NCBI GenBank assembly: GCA_963675235.2
Contig: CAXXFU010000002.1
Span: forward strand, 930,001-994,000
Reading direction: 5' to 3'
DNA length: 64,000 nucleotides
DNA from: JAHJQZ01 sp963675235
GTDB lineage: Bacteria > Pseudomonadota > Alphaproteobacteria > Rhizobiales > Devosiaceae
Numbering within the stretch: position 1 is the first letter of the stretch; each line of letters starts with the position of its first letter. The notes beneath the pieces are model-generated. The model had not been told where the DNA came from and searched no databases. It saw only the letters and a list, made by a program, of their open reading frames with translations. Shown here one piece after another: positions 28,152-37,896 of this stretch. A program made the position numbers and the translations under genes.

Positions 28152-28228
28152 ATTGTCAATCAGAACCGCGCAGAAATGCTCGTTCTTGCGTCATATTGAA
28201 CACCATATTCACTTCCGAGATTGACAAT
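28152..28228. promoter_or_regulatory. Divergent rhamnose promoter region with symmetric TTGACAAT elements
   Basis: ATTGTCAATC (28152-28161) and GATTGACAAT (28219-28228) are perfect reverse complements 57 bases apart. Each contains TTGACA reading outward toward one of the divergent operons, so each may be a -35 element and an operator half. The -10 regions are weak (TTGATT at 28244-28249 on the plus strand), consistent with regulated promoters. The DeoR-type protein encoded next door is the likely ligand. Confidence 0.5.
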
Positions 28229-28269
28229 GCGCGCATCACCGCCTTGATTGTCGCCCAAGGAGAGCGCTT

Positions 28270-29076
28270 GTGCACGAAAAGGAACGTCATCGTATCATTC
28301 TCGCCGCAGTGCGGGCGCGCCCCGTGGCGAGCGTGGCCGATCTTGTCGATATCATCGGCGTGTCCGAAGCAACGATCAGGCGGGATATCGCCGCACTCGA
28401 CGAGAAGGGCGCCCTCAAGCGGGTGCGGGGCGGCGCCGAGGCGCTCGATCCGCCGAGCCAGAATGCCCTGATCGGACGGCCGTTCTCGGTCAGCGAGTCG
28501 CTGAACCTTTCGGCCAAGCGCGCCATTGCCCGCACGGCGGCGGCGCTTTGCAGCGACGGCGACCAGATCATCATCAATGGTGGTACGACAACGTTCCAGA
28601 TGGTGCCGCACCTGGCATCAAGCCGGCTGACGGTTTTCACCAATTCCTTCCCGATCGCCGAGTATCTGGTGCACAATTCACACAGCAGTGTCGTCATTCC
28701 CGGCGGCACCATCTATCGCGAGCAGCAGATCGTCATCTCGCCCTTCGGCGGTGTTGTCGGCAGCCACTTCTATGCGCAACGCATGTTCCTGGGCTGCCAC
28801 GGTCTGTCGGCGCTTGGCGTCATGGAGGCAGACCCGCTGGTCGTCCAGTCCGAACTGGCGCTGATGGGGCAGGCTGAAGAGGTGATCGTTCTCGCCGACA
28901 GTTCCAAGTTCCGCGCCCGCACCAGCCTGATCCTGTGCACCCTCGACAAGGTGTCGACGATCATCACGGATGCCGGCCTCGATGCCGCCGACCGCGCCAT
29001 GTTGAACGACGCCGGGGTCAATCTCGTCATTGCCGACGTGAGTGCCGACAAAGAGCAAACGTTCGAAACAGTGTAG
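28270..29076 (+). CDS. rhaR: DeoR-family regulator of the rhamnose cluster
   Basis: A 268-residue DeoR-type repressor. The N-terminal helix-turn-helix is clear (VASVADLVDIIGVSEATIRR, residues 18-37, then DIAALDEKGALKRVRGGAE). The C-terminal sugar-phosphate sensor domain has the INGGTTTFQM motif and a late ADSSKF motif. The GTG start has AAGGAG 6 bases upstream. It is divergent from the bifunctional aldolase and starts an operon with mutarotase and kinase genes. Control of both operons by a phosphorylated rhamnose intermediate is inferred from the family and from rhizobial rha clusters. Confidence 0.9.
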   Translation: MHEKERHRIILAAVRARPVASVADLVDIIGVSEATIRRDIAALDEKGALKRVRGGAEALDPPSQNALIGRPFSVSESLNLSAKRAIARTAAALCSDGDQIIINGGTTTFQMVPHLASSRLTVFTNSFPIAEYLVHNSHSSVVIPGGTIYREQQIVISPFGGVVGSHFYAQRMFLGCHGLSALGVMEADPLVVQSELALMGQAEEVIVLADSSKFRARTSLILCTLDKVSTIITDAGLDAADRAMLNDAGVNLVIADVSADKEQTFETV

Positions 29077-29089
29077 AAAGCCCCGACGG

Positions 29090-29410
29090 ATGTCCGAGGA
29101 AAAGTACGCCTTCAAGATGAAGCTCAATCCGGGCATGGCCGAGGAATACAAGCGCCGGCACGACGATATATGGCCCGAACTGGAAGCGGCGCTGCGCGCA
29201 GCCGGCGTGCGCGATTACTCCATCCATCTCGACGAGGAATCCGGGATCCTGTTCGCCGTCATGTGGCGGAAGACAGATCACGGACTCGATGAGCTGTCGA
29301 CGACGCCGCTGATGCGCAAGTGGTGGGACTACATGGCCGACATCATGCAGACACACCCGGACAACGAACCTGTGTCGATACCGCTCAAAACCGTCTTCCA
29401 CATGAACTAG
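29090..29410 (+). CDS. rhaM: L-rhamnose mutarotase
   Basis: A 106-residue protein of the RhaM family, which interconverts the anomers of L-rhamnose. The family features are FKMKLNPGMAEEYKRRHDDIWPEL, with the catalytic His in RRHDDIWP, DYSIHLDEESGILFAVM and the C-terminal WWDYMADIM. I start at ATG 29090. A longer in-frame reading would run into the regulator gene and does not match family length. It lies 13 bases after rhaR and 4 bases before rhaK. Confidence 0.93.
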   Translation: MSEEKYAFKMKLNPGMAEEYKRRHDDIWPELEAALRAAGVRDYSIHLDEESGILFAVMWRKTDHGLDELSTTPLMRKWWDYMADIMQTHPDNEPVSIPLKTVFHMN

Positions 29411-29414
29411 ACCA

Positions 29415-30785
29415 ATGCCCGCACCACGTCATATCGCCGTCATCGATGTCGGCAAGACCAGCGCCAAGCTGGCGCTTGTCGATGCCGCATCGCTTAGTGA
29501 AATCGCCGTCGAAAAGTGCCCGAACAAGATCCTCGATGCGCCGCCGTGGCCGCATTTCGATCTCGATGCCCTGTGGCGCTTCTTCCGCCAGGCGCTGGCC
29601 GGGTTTCAGGCGCGCTATGGTATCGACGCAATCTCGGTCACCACGCACGGAGCCAGCGCCGTCCTGCTCGACCGCGATGGCGAACTGGCGGCGCCCATGC
29701 TCGATTACGAGCATGACGGGCCGGACGAGCTCGCGGCCGAGTACGAACGCATCCGCCCACCGTTCGCCGAAACCGGCTCGCCGCGGCTCGGCATGGGACT
29801 CAATCTCGGCGCGCAGTTGTTCTGGCAGTTCCACGAGGATCCGGAGCTGAAGGAACGAACGGCCCATATCCTGAGCTATCCGCAATACTGGGGCTATATG
29901 CTGACCGGCAGGATGGCGTCCGATTTTTGCTCGCTCGGGTGTCACACAGATTTATGGAACCCCCTGGCGGGCAAGCCTTCGGCGCTGGTGGATCGTCTCG
30001 GAATCACCGACACGCTCGTCATGCCGCGCCAGCCGTTCGAGGTTCTGGGAACGCTGTTGCCGGAGATTGCCACCGAAACCGGCCTTGCAGCGACGACACC
30101 GGTCTCGGTCGGCATCCACGATTCAAATGCATCTTTGCTGCCTTATCTCCTCGGTCACGACTCTCCGTTCGCGGTGGTCTCGACCGGGACATGGGTGATC
30201 TGCATGGCCGTTGGCGGCAAGCAGAATGTGCTCGATCCGGCGCGTGATACGCTGATCAACGTCAACGCCTTCGGCAAGGCCGTGCCCTCGGCGCGTTTCA
30301 TGGGCGGGCGTGAGTTTGAAATCGTCAGCGAAGGGGCGCGGGTCGAGCCGACACAGGAAGATCGCGAGGCGGTGCTAACCGGACCGATCTTGCTGCTGCC
30401 TGCCGTAGTGGAGAGTTCGGGACCCTTCCAGGGGCAGGTTTCAGGCTTCACCTCGCCGCCACAGTCTCCCGGTCAACGCCATGTGGCACTGTCCTGGTAT
30501 CTGGCGCTGATGACCGACACCTGCCTGGATCTTGCCGGCGCCGAGGGACCGGCGATCGTCGAGGGACCGTTCGCCGACAACGCCGACTACTGCGCCATGC
30601 TGGCGGCACTGCGTCCCGGTGGCGTCAGGATCGCTCGTTCGGTTACCGGCACCAGCATCGGCGCCGCCATGCTCGTCTTGGAGGAACGGCACGAGCCGGA
30701 CACCGAAGCTGTCGCGGCTGCAAGCGCCGAGCGCCTTCGCGCCTATGCAGAGGCCTGGAAAGTGCAGGTCAAGGCGCGCGGCTAG
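29415..30785 (+). CDS. rhaK: Rhamnulokinase, FGGY family (RhaK type)
   Basis: A 456-residue FGGY carbohydrate kinase, expected to phosphorylate L-rhamnulose. The N-terminal ATPase-fold motif AVIDVGKTSAKLALVD and the second-lobe motif VVSTGTWVICM are present. HDGPDELAAEYERIRPPFAETGSPRL resembles the RhaK branch of rhizobia rather than E. coli RhaB. It ends the rightward rha operon and its stop overlaps by 4 bases the stop of the convergent DUF2264 gene. Substrate rests on context and overall resemblance. Confidence 0.88.
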   Translation: MPAPRHIAVIDVGKTSAKLALVDAASLSEIAVEKCPNKILDAPPWPHFDLDALWRFFRQALAGFQARYGIDAISVTTHGASAVLLDRDGELAAPMLDYEHDGPDELAAEYERIRPPFAETGSPRLGMGLNLGAQLFWQFHEDPELKERTAHILSYPQYWGYMLTGRMASDFCSLGCHTDLWNPLAGKPSALVDRLGITDTLVMPRQPFEVLGTLLPEIATETGLAATTPVSVGIHDSNASLLPYLLGHDSPFAVVSTGTWVICMAVGGKQNVLDPARDTLINVNAFGKAVPSARFMGGREFEIVSEGARVEPTQEDREAVLTGPILLLPAVVESSGPFQGQVSGFTSPPQSPGQRHVALSWYLALMTDTCLDLAGAEGPAIVEGPFADNADYCAMLAALRPGGVRIARSVTGTSIGAAMLVLEERHEPDTEAVAAASAERLRAYAEAWKVQVKARG

Positions 30786-32599
30786 TCCAGTTCGAAGACG
30801 GGAACCTTGCGGCCAGTTTCGGCAAAAGATCGCCTGAGTTCGACAATGTCCGGACACTCGGGTGCTGGTGGCAGTGTCACGCCTTCGCTGACCGCTCCGG
30901 CGTAAATCGCTGATACGAGAAGCGTCGTTCCCGATTCCAGCGTGCCACGCAGCTGCGGCACCAGTGTCCGTGCTGCCATGACATTTGTATTGGAGAACGG
31001 GCTGATGACGCGCGGCGTGCGGGCATCGAAGCCAACGATGATGCTGGCATCGGTGGCGGTTCTGACCTCGGCGCGTTGTCCCTCGGCCAGCTCACTCCAT
31101 GCCCCAAAATCCGGCTTGGCAATGGCGAAACCGCCTTCGACAATTTCCATCCGTCGTGGCGTCGTCACCTCGTGAAGGCGGAAATGCCAATCGCCCGCCG
31201 GCACGATGAAGGTCTCGACGGTGACATCGTCATAAGGGTGCCATCTGGCAAAGAGACGGTGGCCGTCGATGGCGACACTTTCGTTGATCTCGCGCATCCG
31301 CAGATGCATGCCGTCGTCGCTGAATGACAGCATGTTGTCCGAGGCGGACTTGTCGAAATGCCTGTCGTCGGCCTCGACCGAGAAGCCGTAGCGGGTCGAA
31401 TAGGCGAACTTGCCGTATTTCTCGATCATGCCGCGCCATTCGCGGCTTTGCTGGCCCGCGCTGAGCGCGACGACATGATCGGGCAGGTGCTGGATGACCA
31501 TGCCGGGCTCGGGCAGGGAAACGGGAACCGAAATGCGCTCGGGCGGCGTTTCCTCGGCTGTCCAGAAAGGATGGCTCTCCGGAAGAGCCAGCGGCAGGAA
31601 GGCCTTCATCGCCCAATAGGGCGAGCCGGCGGAATTGTAGCCCTCGGACAGCATCAGGTTGGGATAGGCGTAGCCAATTGACAGGACGCCGTCGCGATCG
31701 AAGATCGGCTGCCGCGCCCACCACCTGAGGTTCCTGAGGTAATAGCCCTTGATCTCGCCCCAGGGCAGCGCCTCGACCCCGGCATAGGCGAGCGCTCCCC
31801 AGAAGCCGGCATGCGCGAAGCGATACGTCAGACTGCGGCCGAAGGGGAGGGCGGACCCGTCGGGCGCGTACCAGTGCCGAAAGCTCTCGGTGAAACCGGC
31901 GGCACGCTGGCGATAAATCCGTGCGCGCGTTTCGTCACCGGACAGGGCGGCATAGACCAGGGAATAAAAATGGAAGGCGAAGGGAATGTAGTGATCGGCT
32001 GCGCGGGTATTGCCGTCGCGATACCAGCCATTGCCGATCTCGAAGCCCTCGATGTCATCGAGATAGGCCTCGCGCTTGGCCGGATCGACATCGACACTGC
32101 AATGCATGAGTCCGAGGTCGATCAGCACCCGGAAGAACTTCCAGTTGGAATTGACGAATTCGTGCTCACGCGCATTGAGCAGATAGGCGGCGACATTGGC
32201 CTTGGCGCCACTGTCAAGCGGATCCCAAATCTCGGACCGCGCAAGCCTCAGGGCAAACCCAACTGCCGCAAGCTCAACCTGGCGCTGATCGATGCCGGTG
32301 ATGTCGCCCCAGTAGTCGGGGTGCTCGGGATCGGTGCCATTGGCGAGACCGTCGCGATATAGCTGCCAGTGGGCGAAATTCCCACCGCCGGCAACCAGCG
32401 GCGCAATGCCCCAAAGTGGCCGGGCGAAACCTTCAAGCGCGGCTGCGGCCTGGTCGAAATGGGCGGCATTGGCGCTGAGGTGCACGCGGGCGCCCGATTG
32501 CGAGAAATGGGGCAAGAGCGGCGTGAACAGTTCGGTGACGGCGTTGGCGACGTCGGTGCGGCTTGCGAAGGGATTGTCGGCAAGAGGTGATATCGGCAT
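30782..32599 (-). CDS. DUF2264 domain-containing protein
   Basis: A 605-residue protein with the DUF2264 domain over the first 370 residues (PLWGIAPLVAGGG, DYWGDITG, NSNWKFFRVLIDLGLMH, RAADHYIPFAFHFY, FGRSLTYRFAHAGFWGAL). The aromatic-rich helical pattern suggests an alpha/alpha toroid, and the C-terminal 220 residues look beta-rich. No signal peptide. The family is found in glycan-use clusters and has been suspected of acting on uronic-acid sugars, but I cannot name its reaction. It is the last gene of the leftward uronate-oligosaccharide cluster. No good ribosome binding site precedes ATG 32599, and an attenuating hairpin lies upstream. Confidence 0.85.
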   Translation of the reverse strand: MPISPLADNPFASRTDVANAVTELFTPLLPHFSQSGARVHLSANAAHFDQAAAALEGFARPLWGIAPLVAGGGNFAHWQLYRDGLANGTDPEHPDYWGDITGIDQRQVELAAVGFALRLARSEIWDPLDSGAKANVAAYLLNAREHEFVNSNWKFFRVLIDLGLMHCSVDVDPAKREAYLDDIEGFEIGNGWYRDGNTRAADHYIPFAFHFYSLVYAALSGDETRARIYRQRAAGFTESFRHWYAPDGSALPFGRSLTYRFAHAGFWGALAYAGVEALPWGEIKGYYLRNLRWWARQPIFDRDGVLSIGYAYPNLMLSEGYNSAGSPYWAMKAFLPLALPESHPFWTAEETPPERISVPVSLPEPGMVIQHLPDHVVALSAGQQSREWRGMIEKYGKFAYSTRYGFSVEADDRHFDKSASDNMLSFSDDGMHLRMREINESVAIDGHRLFARWHPYDDVTVETFIVPAGDWHFRLHEVTTPRRMEIVEGGFAIAKPDFGAWSELAEGQRAEVRTATDASIIVGFDARTPRVISPFSNTNVMAARTLVPQLRGTLESGTTLLVSAIYAGAVSEGVTLPPAPECPDIVELRRSFAETGRKVPVFELD

Positions 32600-32614
32600 T
32601 TCGGCGGGCCCGAT

Positions 32615-32643
32615 TGAGAAAGAGCCGGCCCGTGGGCCGGCTC
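32615..32643 (-). terminator. Hairpin after the sugar-binding protein gene
   Basis: GAGCCGGCCC (32622-32631) and GGGCCGGCTC (32634-32643) form a perfect palindromic stem; on the minus strand it is followed by TTTCTC. It sits between the binding protein and DUF2264 genes and probably causes partial termination. Confidence 0.65.
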
Positions 32644-32668
32644 CGTTAGGCTAAAGGCAAATGCGGCC

Positions 32669-33928
32669 CTAATCGATGGCGGCGACGCCTTCGTTCATTT
32701 CCTTGATGCCTTCCTCGACCGTGACGTTCTCGGTCATGATGTTGTCATGGGCGCGATTGAGCACGAGTTCGTACTCGGCGGCCTTCGGATCAACCGGCAG
32801 TTCGAGATAGGTCGCCTTGGTCTTGAGTGCGCCGATGCTGGTCGGATCGTTCGGGAATCCGTCCTTGGAGGTGATGATGTTCATCACGTCGTCGGTCTTG
32901 AGCGGCGGGAAGTTGCCGGTCTCGGCGAAGATCTTGGCGCCTTCCGGTCCGGCGAGGAACGCCACGAACTTCTTGGCGGCTTCGGCGTTCTGCGAATTGG
33001 AGTTCACAGCGGCGGCGGTCAGCGTACCGGCGGTTCCGCCCGCTTCCGCACCTTCCGGATGCGGGTAGGAGGCGATACCCCAATCGGTGACCAGCGATTC
33101 ACCAGTCTTCTGCTTGGCGATCTGGGTCGAGATGAACCAGGTGCCCATCGGCATCATGCCGACCGTGCCCTGGAACCACACGGACGAATAGTGCGTCTGC
33201 GTGGTCTTGAGCGAAGCATAGGTGCGGGCGATGCCCTCGTCCTGCAGGGCGATGGCACGATCGTACCAGGGCTTCAGGAATGAGTAGTCCTTGGAGATCA
33301 GGGTCTGTTCGCCGGTGGTGATGGCAGGAAGTTCGACAACCGAACGCCAGACGTGCTGGTGGGCGCCATACATCTTGTCCTGGCCGAAGCCGGTGGTGAT
33401 GGCCTTGGCCTTCTCGTCGTATTTGGCCCAGGTCATGTCGTTGGTCGGATAGTCGACACCAGCTGCGTCGAAAGCGGCCTTGTTGAAGTAGATGATCCAG
33501 AAGTCGGTGCGGATCGGCAAGGCGTAGTTCTTGCCGTCGACGGCGAGAGCTTCGATCAGGCCGCCATAGCCCGAGGTGTCTTCCGGGATGATCTCGTCAC
33601 CGGTCAGGTCCATGAGGCGACCGGTATTGATCATCTGCATGTAGCCGGGGATGTCCTTGATTGTGATGACGTCGAGATCCGAGCCACCGCCGGTGAGCTG
33701 GGTCATGACCATCTGGTTGTAGTCGGCCGAGCCGAGGTCGGTATATTCGACCGTGATGTCGGGATTGGCCGCTTCGAAGGCGTCGATGAGCGGCTGATAG
33801 TAGACCGTCTTGTCCCAGTCCCACAGGGCCCAGTTGATGGTGGTGTCGGCCGCCAGGACCGGGGTCTGGGCCATTGCCAGGGCGGTCGTGGCCAGAAGGG
33901 CCGATTTGATGAGATGACGTCTTTGCAT
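32669..33928 (-). CDS. Sugar ABC transporter substrate-binding protein (family 1)
   Basis: Periplasmic receptor of a maltose/sn-glycerol-3-phosphate-type importer, 419 residues. The signal peptide (MQRRHLIKSALLATTALAMA, cleavage near ADT) has two adjacent arginines before the hydrophobic core, so Tat export is possible, though Sec is simpler. Mature motifs include INWALWDWDK, AFEAANPDITVEY and the late AKKFVAFLAGPEGAKIF typical of family-1 binding proteins. It sits between DUF624 and DUF2264 genes in the uronate cluster, so the ligand is probably a uronate-containing oligosaccharide; this is inference from context. Confidence 0.93.
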   Translation of the reverse strand: MQRRHLIKSALLATTALAMAQTPVLAADTTINWALWDWDKTVYYQPLIDAFEAANPDITVEYTDLGSADYNQMVMTQLTGGGSDLDVITIKDIPGYMQMINTGRLMDLTGDEIIPEDTSGYGGLIEALAVDGKNYALPIRTDFWIIYFNKAAFDAAGVDYPTNDMTWAKYDEKAKAITTGFGQDKMYGAHQHVWRSVVELPAITTGEQTLISKDYSFLKPWYDRAIALQDEGIARTYASLKTTQTHYSSVWFQGTVGMMPMGTWFISTQIAKQKTGESLVTDWGIASYPHPEGAEAGGTAGTLTAAAVNSNSQNAEAAKKFVAFLAGPEGAKIFAETGNFPPLKTDDVMNIITSKDGFPNDPTSIGALKTKATYLELPVDPKAAEYELVLNRAHDNIMTENVTVEEGIKEMNEGVAAID

Positions 33929-33945
33929 GTTCTCCTCCTTGAGAT

Positions 33946-34680
33946 TTACGCCGACTGCGTTTCAGGACTTCTCGATGTTCGGTTTCGGTCGTTTGCTTGC
34001 AGATACGAGAAGCCGAGATGGACTCCCCCGATGGCGCCGAAACTCAGAACCAGTGCGCCAAGGGAGAAATTGACCAGCACCGGCAGGAACACCGATGCGG
34101 GATAGAAAATGACGTGCGCGGCCCATAGAAGTGCCACGAAGGCCAGGGCGGCGAGCCCGGCAAGCGGGCGGGCCAGAAGGGCAATCGCCGCGAGCTTGAC
34201 CAGATCGGCAAGCCGGGCATCGGAACGATGGGCCAGACCGACGAACAGATTGGTCACCAACAGCGGCAGGGCGAGGCCGACAACGGCCGCGATCGTCAGC
34301 GGCGCAGCGAAGACGAGCTGGTCGGTCGCCGCTTCGGCATAGGTCCTGATGGCAAGAACCGCCAAGGCCTCACCGCCACAGAACGAGAGCCCCAGCACGG
34401 TCGTCAGTACGAAGCGCTTGCGAAACGCGGCCCAGAAATCACGCAGAAGCCAGACATTGCGGTCCTCGATCATGGCCACGGAAATGGAGGTCGCGGCGAA
34501 CCAGGCGGCAGGCAGGGTGATGAGTGGCAGCGAAAAGGCAATGACCAAGACATTTAGTTTCAGCAACTCCCACCATTCGCGCGCGAGCACAGCGCCAAGG
34601 AGCTTGAGCCCCTTGGGCTTCGGGGCATGTTTGTCGATGCCCGGCCCTTCGCCGAAATAGAAGTTCAGAAACCAGTTCAT
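33946..34680 (-). CDS. DUF624 (YesL-type) membrane protein
   Basis: A 244-residue membrane protein with about five hydrophobic segments (for example LNVLVIAFSLPLITLPAAWF and LTIAAVVGLALPLLVTNLFV). The start MNWFLNFYFGEGPGIDK and the LPLITLPAAW motif are typical of the DUF624/YesL family. These proteins are often encoded with carbohydrate ABC transporters, including the rhamnogalacturonan genes of Bacillus; their function is not known. It lies between the ATPase and binding-protein genes with short gaps, so it is part of the operon and may modulate the transporter. Confidence 0.88.
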   Translation of the reverse strand: MNWFLNFYFGEGPGIDKHAPKPKGLKLLGAVLAREWWELLKLNVLVIAFSLPLITLPAAWFAATSISVAMIEDRNVWLLRDFWAAFRKRFVLTTVLGLSFCGGEALAVLAIRTYAEAATDQLVFAAPLTIAAVVGLALPLLVTNLFVGLAHRSDARLADLVKLAAIALLARPLAGLAALAFVALLWAAHVIFYPASVFLPVLVNFSLGALVLSFGAIGGVHLGFSYLQANDRNRTSRSPETQSA

Positions 34681-34702
34681 GCGGTGCGCGCTGCTCCCCG
34701 GG

Positions 34703-35812
<1,110 letters not shown>

Positions 35813-35845
35813 TGTTCTATCCTGAATTCTTCTCGTTCACCGGGG

Positions 35846-37027
35846 TCACCAGTAGGGGGTCCATTGGCGCGACAGCCGCGTTAGGCCTTCGAAGTAGTAG
35901 TAGTCGCCCCAGGCAACGCACTCGTCGACGCCTTCGCCGCGGCAGGTGTTGAAGGGGGTCTTTTTCGAATAGGTGCCGTGCAGGACCAGACCGTTCGAGA
36001 CCTTCGGGTCGCGAACCGCGTAACCGCGCCACAGGCTGGCCATCATGCGGGAAGCAAGGTCGCGAAGCTCCCGGGCACGCTCGGGTTCGATCAGATCCGC
36101 CATTTCCATCAGCCCGCAGGCGGTGATGGCCGCTGAGGATGAATCGCGCGGCTCGTCGCCGTCGATGAAGGTCAGATCCCAGTAGGGCACGAGGTCTTCG
36201 GGCAATCGCCCGAGATAATAGGCGAGCAGTTTCTCGAAGGCGTCGCGATAGGCGTCGTTGCGCTCGTAGCGATAGCACACCGCCATGCCGGCAATGGCCC
36301 AGGCCTGGCCGCGCGTCCAGGCGCTTTCGTCGCGATAGCCCTGAACCGTCGAACCGCGCACTGGCGCGCCGGTTTCCTGGTCCATGTAGAAAGTATGGTG
36401 GGTCGAGTTGTCCGAGCGGATCGAATTGGCGAGCGTTGTATGGGCATGCGCCAGGGCTTTGTCGCGATACCTGGCATCGCCGGTTTCGGCGCTGGCCCAA
36501 TGCAGGAGCGGCAGGTTCAGCAGGCAATCGATGATGTAGCGATATTGATCGGGCTGGCCCATCGGGCCCCAGGCCTGGATGAACTGGCCCTTTTCCTGGA
36601 AGCGCTCGAGCAATTGGTCTGCGGCGAGAATGGCCGCACGGCGCCCGTCCTCGTCACCGACCAGTTTCCAGGCCGCGACGCAGCTCGGCGAATACAGGAA
36701 CCCCATATCGTGGTGATCGGTCTCGATGCGCTTTTCGATGCGCTCGAGGAAACTCTGGACCTGGATCTGGGCAGCGTAGCGGAAGGTCTTGTCACCGGTT
36801 GCCTCGTAGGCGAGCCAGATCGAGCCGGGCCAGAACCCGGATGTCCACTGGGTGTTGGGTACGGCCGGATAGAAATTCTCGACGCTGGAATGGTTCTGCG
36901 CCGAATAGGTGAACTCCGGCAGGTTGCGGCGGACCTGGGCGACGGTATTGGTCATCGCCTCGGACAACTCGTCCTTCGAAATCGGGGCTACACCAGAGGT
37001 GCGGGTCGCGGTTTTGAGCATAGTCAT
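35846..37027 (-). CDS. GH88 unsaturated glycuronyl hydrolase
   Basis: A 393-residue member of glycoside hydrolase family 88, which removes unsaturated uronic acid from the non-reducing end of oligosaccharides made by polysaccharide lyases. The two catalytic aspartates known from Bacillus UGL correspond to Asp107 in HHDMGFLYSPS and Asp167 in IIDCLLNLPLLHWAS. QGYRDESAWTRGQAWAI is also family-typical. No signal peptide. I take ATG 37027, which overlaps the stop of the upstream permease by 4 bases; a second ATG at 37021 is possible. It anchors the idea that this cluster uses lyase-generated uronate oligosaccharides. Confidence 0.92.
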   Translation of the reverse strand: MTMLKTATRTSGVAPISKDELSEAMTNTVAQVRRNLPEFTYSAQNHSSVENFYPAVPNTQWTSGFWPGSIWLAYEATGDKTFRYAAQIQVQSFLERIEKRIETDHHDMGFLYSPSCVAAWKLVGDEDGRRAAILAADQLLERFQEKGQFIQAWGPMGQPDQYRYIIDCLLNLPLLHWASAETGDARYRDKALAHAHTTLANSIRSDNSTHHTFYMDQETGAPVRGSTVQGYRDESAWTRGQAWAIAGMAVCYRYERNDAYRDAFEKLLAYYLGRLPEDLVPYWDLTFIDGDEPRDSSSAAITACGLMEMADLIEPERARELRDLASRMMASLWRGYAVRDPKVSNGLVLHGTYSKKTPFNTCRGEGVDECVAWGDYYYFEGLTRLSRQWTPYW

Positions 37028-37896
37028 CCTTTGAGCCCCGTCGAGGCGATGCCTTCGACGAAGAAACGTTGCAGAGCCAGGAAAACGATGAGCACGGGGA
37101 TCAGGGACACGACCGAAGCGGCCATGATCAACCCGTATTCCTGGGTGTATTGCGTGATGAACATCCGGATGCCGATCTGGATGGTCTTCACTTCGGTTTT
37201 GGTCAGGTAAATCAGCGGCCCGAGGAAATCGTTCCAGGTGTTGACGAAGGTGAAGATCGTCAGGGTCGAGATCGCCGGCATCGACAGCGGCAGCATGATG
37301 CGCCACCAGATGCCATATTCGCTCATGCCGTCGATCCGCGCCGCCTCGCATAGCTCGTCCGGGATCGACATGTAGAACTGGCGCATCAGGAAAACGCCGA
37401 AGGCGGTGAACGCTTGCAGGCAGATCATCGCCATCAGGGTGTTGTTGAGCCCGAAGCCCCGCATCATGATGAACTGCGGCACCATGTAGACCTGCCAGGG
37501 CATGGCGATGGTGGCGATATAGGCCAGGAACAGCGCGTTCTTGTAGGGGAAGCGCAGCTTGGCGAAGGCATAGGCGGCAAAGCTCGAGGTCAGCAGCTGC
37601 AAAACGGTGACGACCAACGTCAGCTGCACCGTGTTCCAGACGAAGATGCCGAGCGGGATCTTGGTCCAGATGTCGATGAAGTTCTCCCAGCGCGGCTCGG
37701 TCGGAATCCACTGGATCGGGAAGGCGAAAACATCCCGGTCGAGTTTGAGCGATGCCGACAGCATCCACACGAACGGAAGCAGCATGGTCAGGCTGACGAT
37801 GATCACCACCACATAGGTAAGGATCAGGCCCCAGTTGATGCGCTTCTTGGGACGGCGGAGCGGAGCCTCGGCCATGGGGAGTGCCTCGGTGGTCAT
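37024..37896 (-). CDS. Sugar ABC transporter permease (MalG/UgpE type)
   Basis: Inner-membrane permease of 290 residues with an N-terminal helix (ILTYVVVIIVSLTMLLPFVW), the family phrase MLSASLK, and the coupling loop EAARIDGMSEYGIWWRIMLP that docks the ATPase. The C-terminus (FFVEGIASTGLKG) is typical of MalG-type permeases. Its start is followed 4 bases upstream by the stop of the partner permease, so the two are coupled. It belongs to the uronate-oligosaccharide importer. Confidence 0.95.
   Translation of the reverse strand: MTTEALPMAEAPLRRPKKRINWGLILTYVVVIIVSLTMLLPFVWMLSASLKLDRDVFAFPIQWIPTEPRWENFIDIWTKIPLGIFVWNTVQLTLVVTVLQLLTSSFAAYAFAKLRFPYKNALFLAYIATIAMPWQVYMVPQFIMMRGFGLNNTLMAMICLQAFTAFGVFLMRQFYMSIPDELCEAARIDGMSEYGIWWRIMLPLSMPAISTLTIFTFVNTWNDFLGPLIYLTKTEVKTIQIGIRMFITQYTQEYGLIMAASVVSLIPVLIVFLALQRFFVEGIASTGLKG

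Noticed and set aside
35846..37768. A 640-codon reading that would fuse GH88 with upstream sequence
   Set aside because: The extra part is an off-frame reading of the MalG-type permease gene; the ATGA overlap at 37024-37027 gives the true start.
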